Below, piece after piece: positions 40,584 through 41,024 of a stretch of 41,024 bases of DNA. Source of the stretch: Chloroflexaceae bacterium (GTDB taxonomy: Bacteria; Chloroflexota; Chloroflexia; Chloroflexales; Chloroflexaceae); contig JAAUSY010000015.1 of assembly GCA_012032475.1 (NCBI GenBank), forward strand, positions 1 to 41,024, in the 5' to 3' direction. A program made the position numbers and the translations under genes. Position 1 is the stretch's first letter, and every line of letters begins with the position of its first letter. The notes under the pieces were generated by a model, which worked only from the letters and a program-made list of their open reading frames with translations, had not been told where the DNA came from and searched no databases.

Positions 40584-41024
40584 TGCCGCTTGCCGCCACC
40601 CCGCCGCCTCGCCTTCCGCGCCCGCTGCTCCACCCGGCGCTGGCGTGTATGCTGCTCCACCTTCTCCTGAAACGACCGGTCGGGCACCGGTGGCATGATC
40701 CAGGTGCTCACCACCACTGCCGCGGTGAGACTGAAGAGCGCCCCGACCAGCACCCCGCTCAGCAACCCGACCCACCCCCACCCCCACCCCACCAGCGCTC
40801 CGGCCAGCGGCCCCACCAAAACAATCCTCCATGAATGACCCGCACCCGCCGGTCTCGCAGCGAAGCATCTCCCGTCCCTGCGGCAAACAGCAGCGCCAAC
40901 CCGACCCCCGGATAGAATGACCCGACCACCAGGCCGACCGGGAGGGCTACCAGGATATAGAGCCAGTGCCAGTGCAGCGCCAGTCCCACCACGCCCCCCG
41001 CAATCCCCCCGATGCCCCCCCCAA
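40580..41024 (-). CDS. Partial Gly-rich membrane protein, 5' end beyond the window, probable frame change
   Basis: The minus-strand frame is open from the window edge (LGGGIGGIAGGVVGLALH...), giving glycine-zipper-like helices such as WLYILVALPVGLVVGSFYPG and a basic loop RDRRVRVIHGG. Near 40812-40815 the hydrophobic character moves to the frame one base over (VGPLAGALVGWGWGWVGLLSG...), which ends in a basic tail ARKARRRGGGKRH. One missing base in the AAAA run (TTTT on the coding strand) would join them. Alternatively, a TTG at 40819 behind GGAGG starts a separate 79-aa protein. The function is not recognised. Confidence 0.55.
   Translation of the reverse strand, partial: WGGHRGDCGGRGGTGAALALALYPGSPPGRPGGRVILSGGRVGAAVCRRDGRCFAARPAGAGHSWRIVLVGPLAGALVGWGWGWVGLLSGVLVGALFSLTAAVVVSTWIMPPVPDRSFQEKVEQHTRQRRVEQRARKARRRGGGKRH

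Overview
The window is GC-rich (about 60 % by eye) bacterial chromosome, most likely from the Chloroflexota (Ardenticatenia/Anaerolineae-like). This is inferred from a nuoF-to-nuoL cluster, a DUF2079 polytopic protein, large envelope-sugar membrane proteins, and secreted proteins carrying an 'LPF/LPM' aliphatic motif of the kind common in that phylum. There is no rRNA or marker phylogeny, so the phylum call is moderate and the class call weak. I see no phage genes, IS elements or CRISPR array.

Layout. (1) 1-12.1 kb, minus strand: respiratory complex I in transcription order nuoF-G-H-[DUF4870]-I-J-[DNA methyltransferase-Rpn nuclease]-K-L, preceded by a second DNA methyltransferase that probably heads the same transcript. 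nuoA-E are absent; nuoM and nuoN may lie off the left edge. (2) 12.4-13.4 kb: a lone SAM-dependent methyltransferase behind its own promoter and a perfect leader hairpin. (3) 13.4-23.3 kb, minus strand: a tightly overlapping envelope-glycan operon with a CDP-paratose 2-epimerase-like SDR, a DUF2079 membrane protein, a membrane glycosyltransferase, a GH78-like alpha-L-rhamnosidase and a five-bladed-propeller glycosidase. (4) 23.5-35.1 kb: a small unknown protein coupled to a CcdA-type thiol transporter, a VanW protein, tRNA(CAT), a YacP/NYN nuclease, a PAS-GAF-GGDEF diguanylate cyclase (minus), DnaG primase coupled to an EI-type PEP phosphotransferase, a Ser/Arg-headed unknown protein and an ICMT-like methyltransferase. 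(5) 35.2-37.0 kb, minus: a secreted glucosaminidase-golvesin-SH3 protein. (6) 37.1-40.6 kb: a second surface-sugar operon (GT2, membrane GT, RfbD). (7) The right edge holds a partial Gly-rich membrane protein.

Two themes stand out. First, two beta-type DNA methyltransferases and a Rpn-family nuclease are woven into the complex I cluster; one methyltransferase is joined to nuoJ by a four-base ATGA overlap. Second, six genes (nuoF, the GH78 gene, a membrane GT, dnaG, the glucosaminidase and the right-edge membrane protein) are each split by a single frame change. Five need the same correction (one base missing), mostly at short homopolymer runs. That pattern points to systematic indel errors in the sequence rather than decay, so those genes are annotated as whole reading units.

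Regulation: nine of the eleven -10 elements I could place carry an upstream TGn (extended -10). Two sets of three 11-bp direct repeats sit either side of the epimerase gene, one of them between divergent promoters. Palindromes overlap the promoters of the second DNA methyltransferase and of the GT2 operon.
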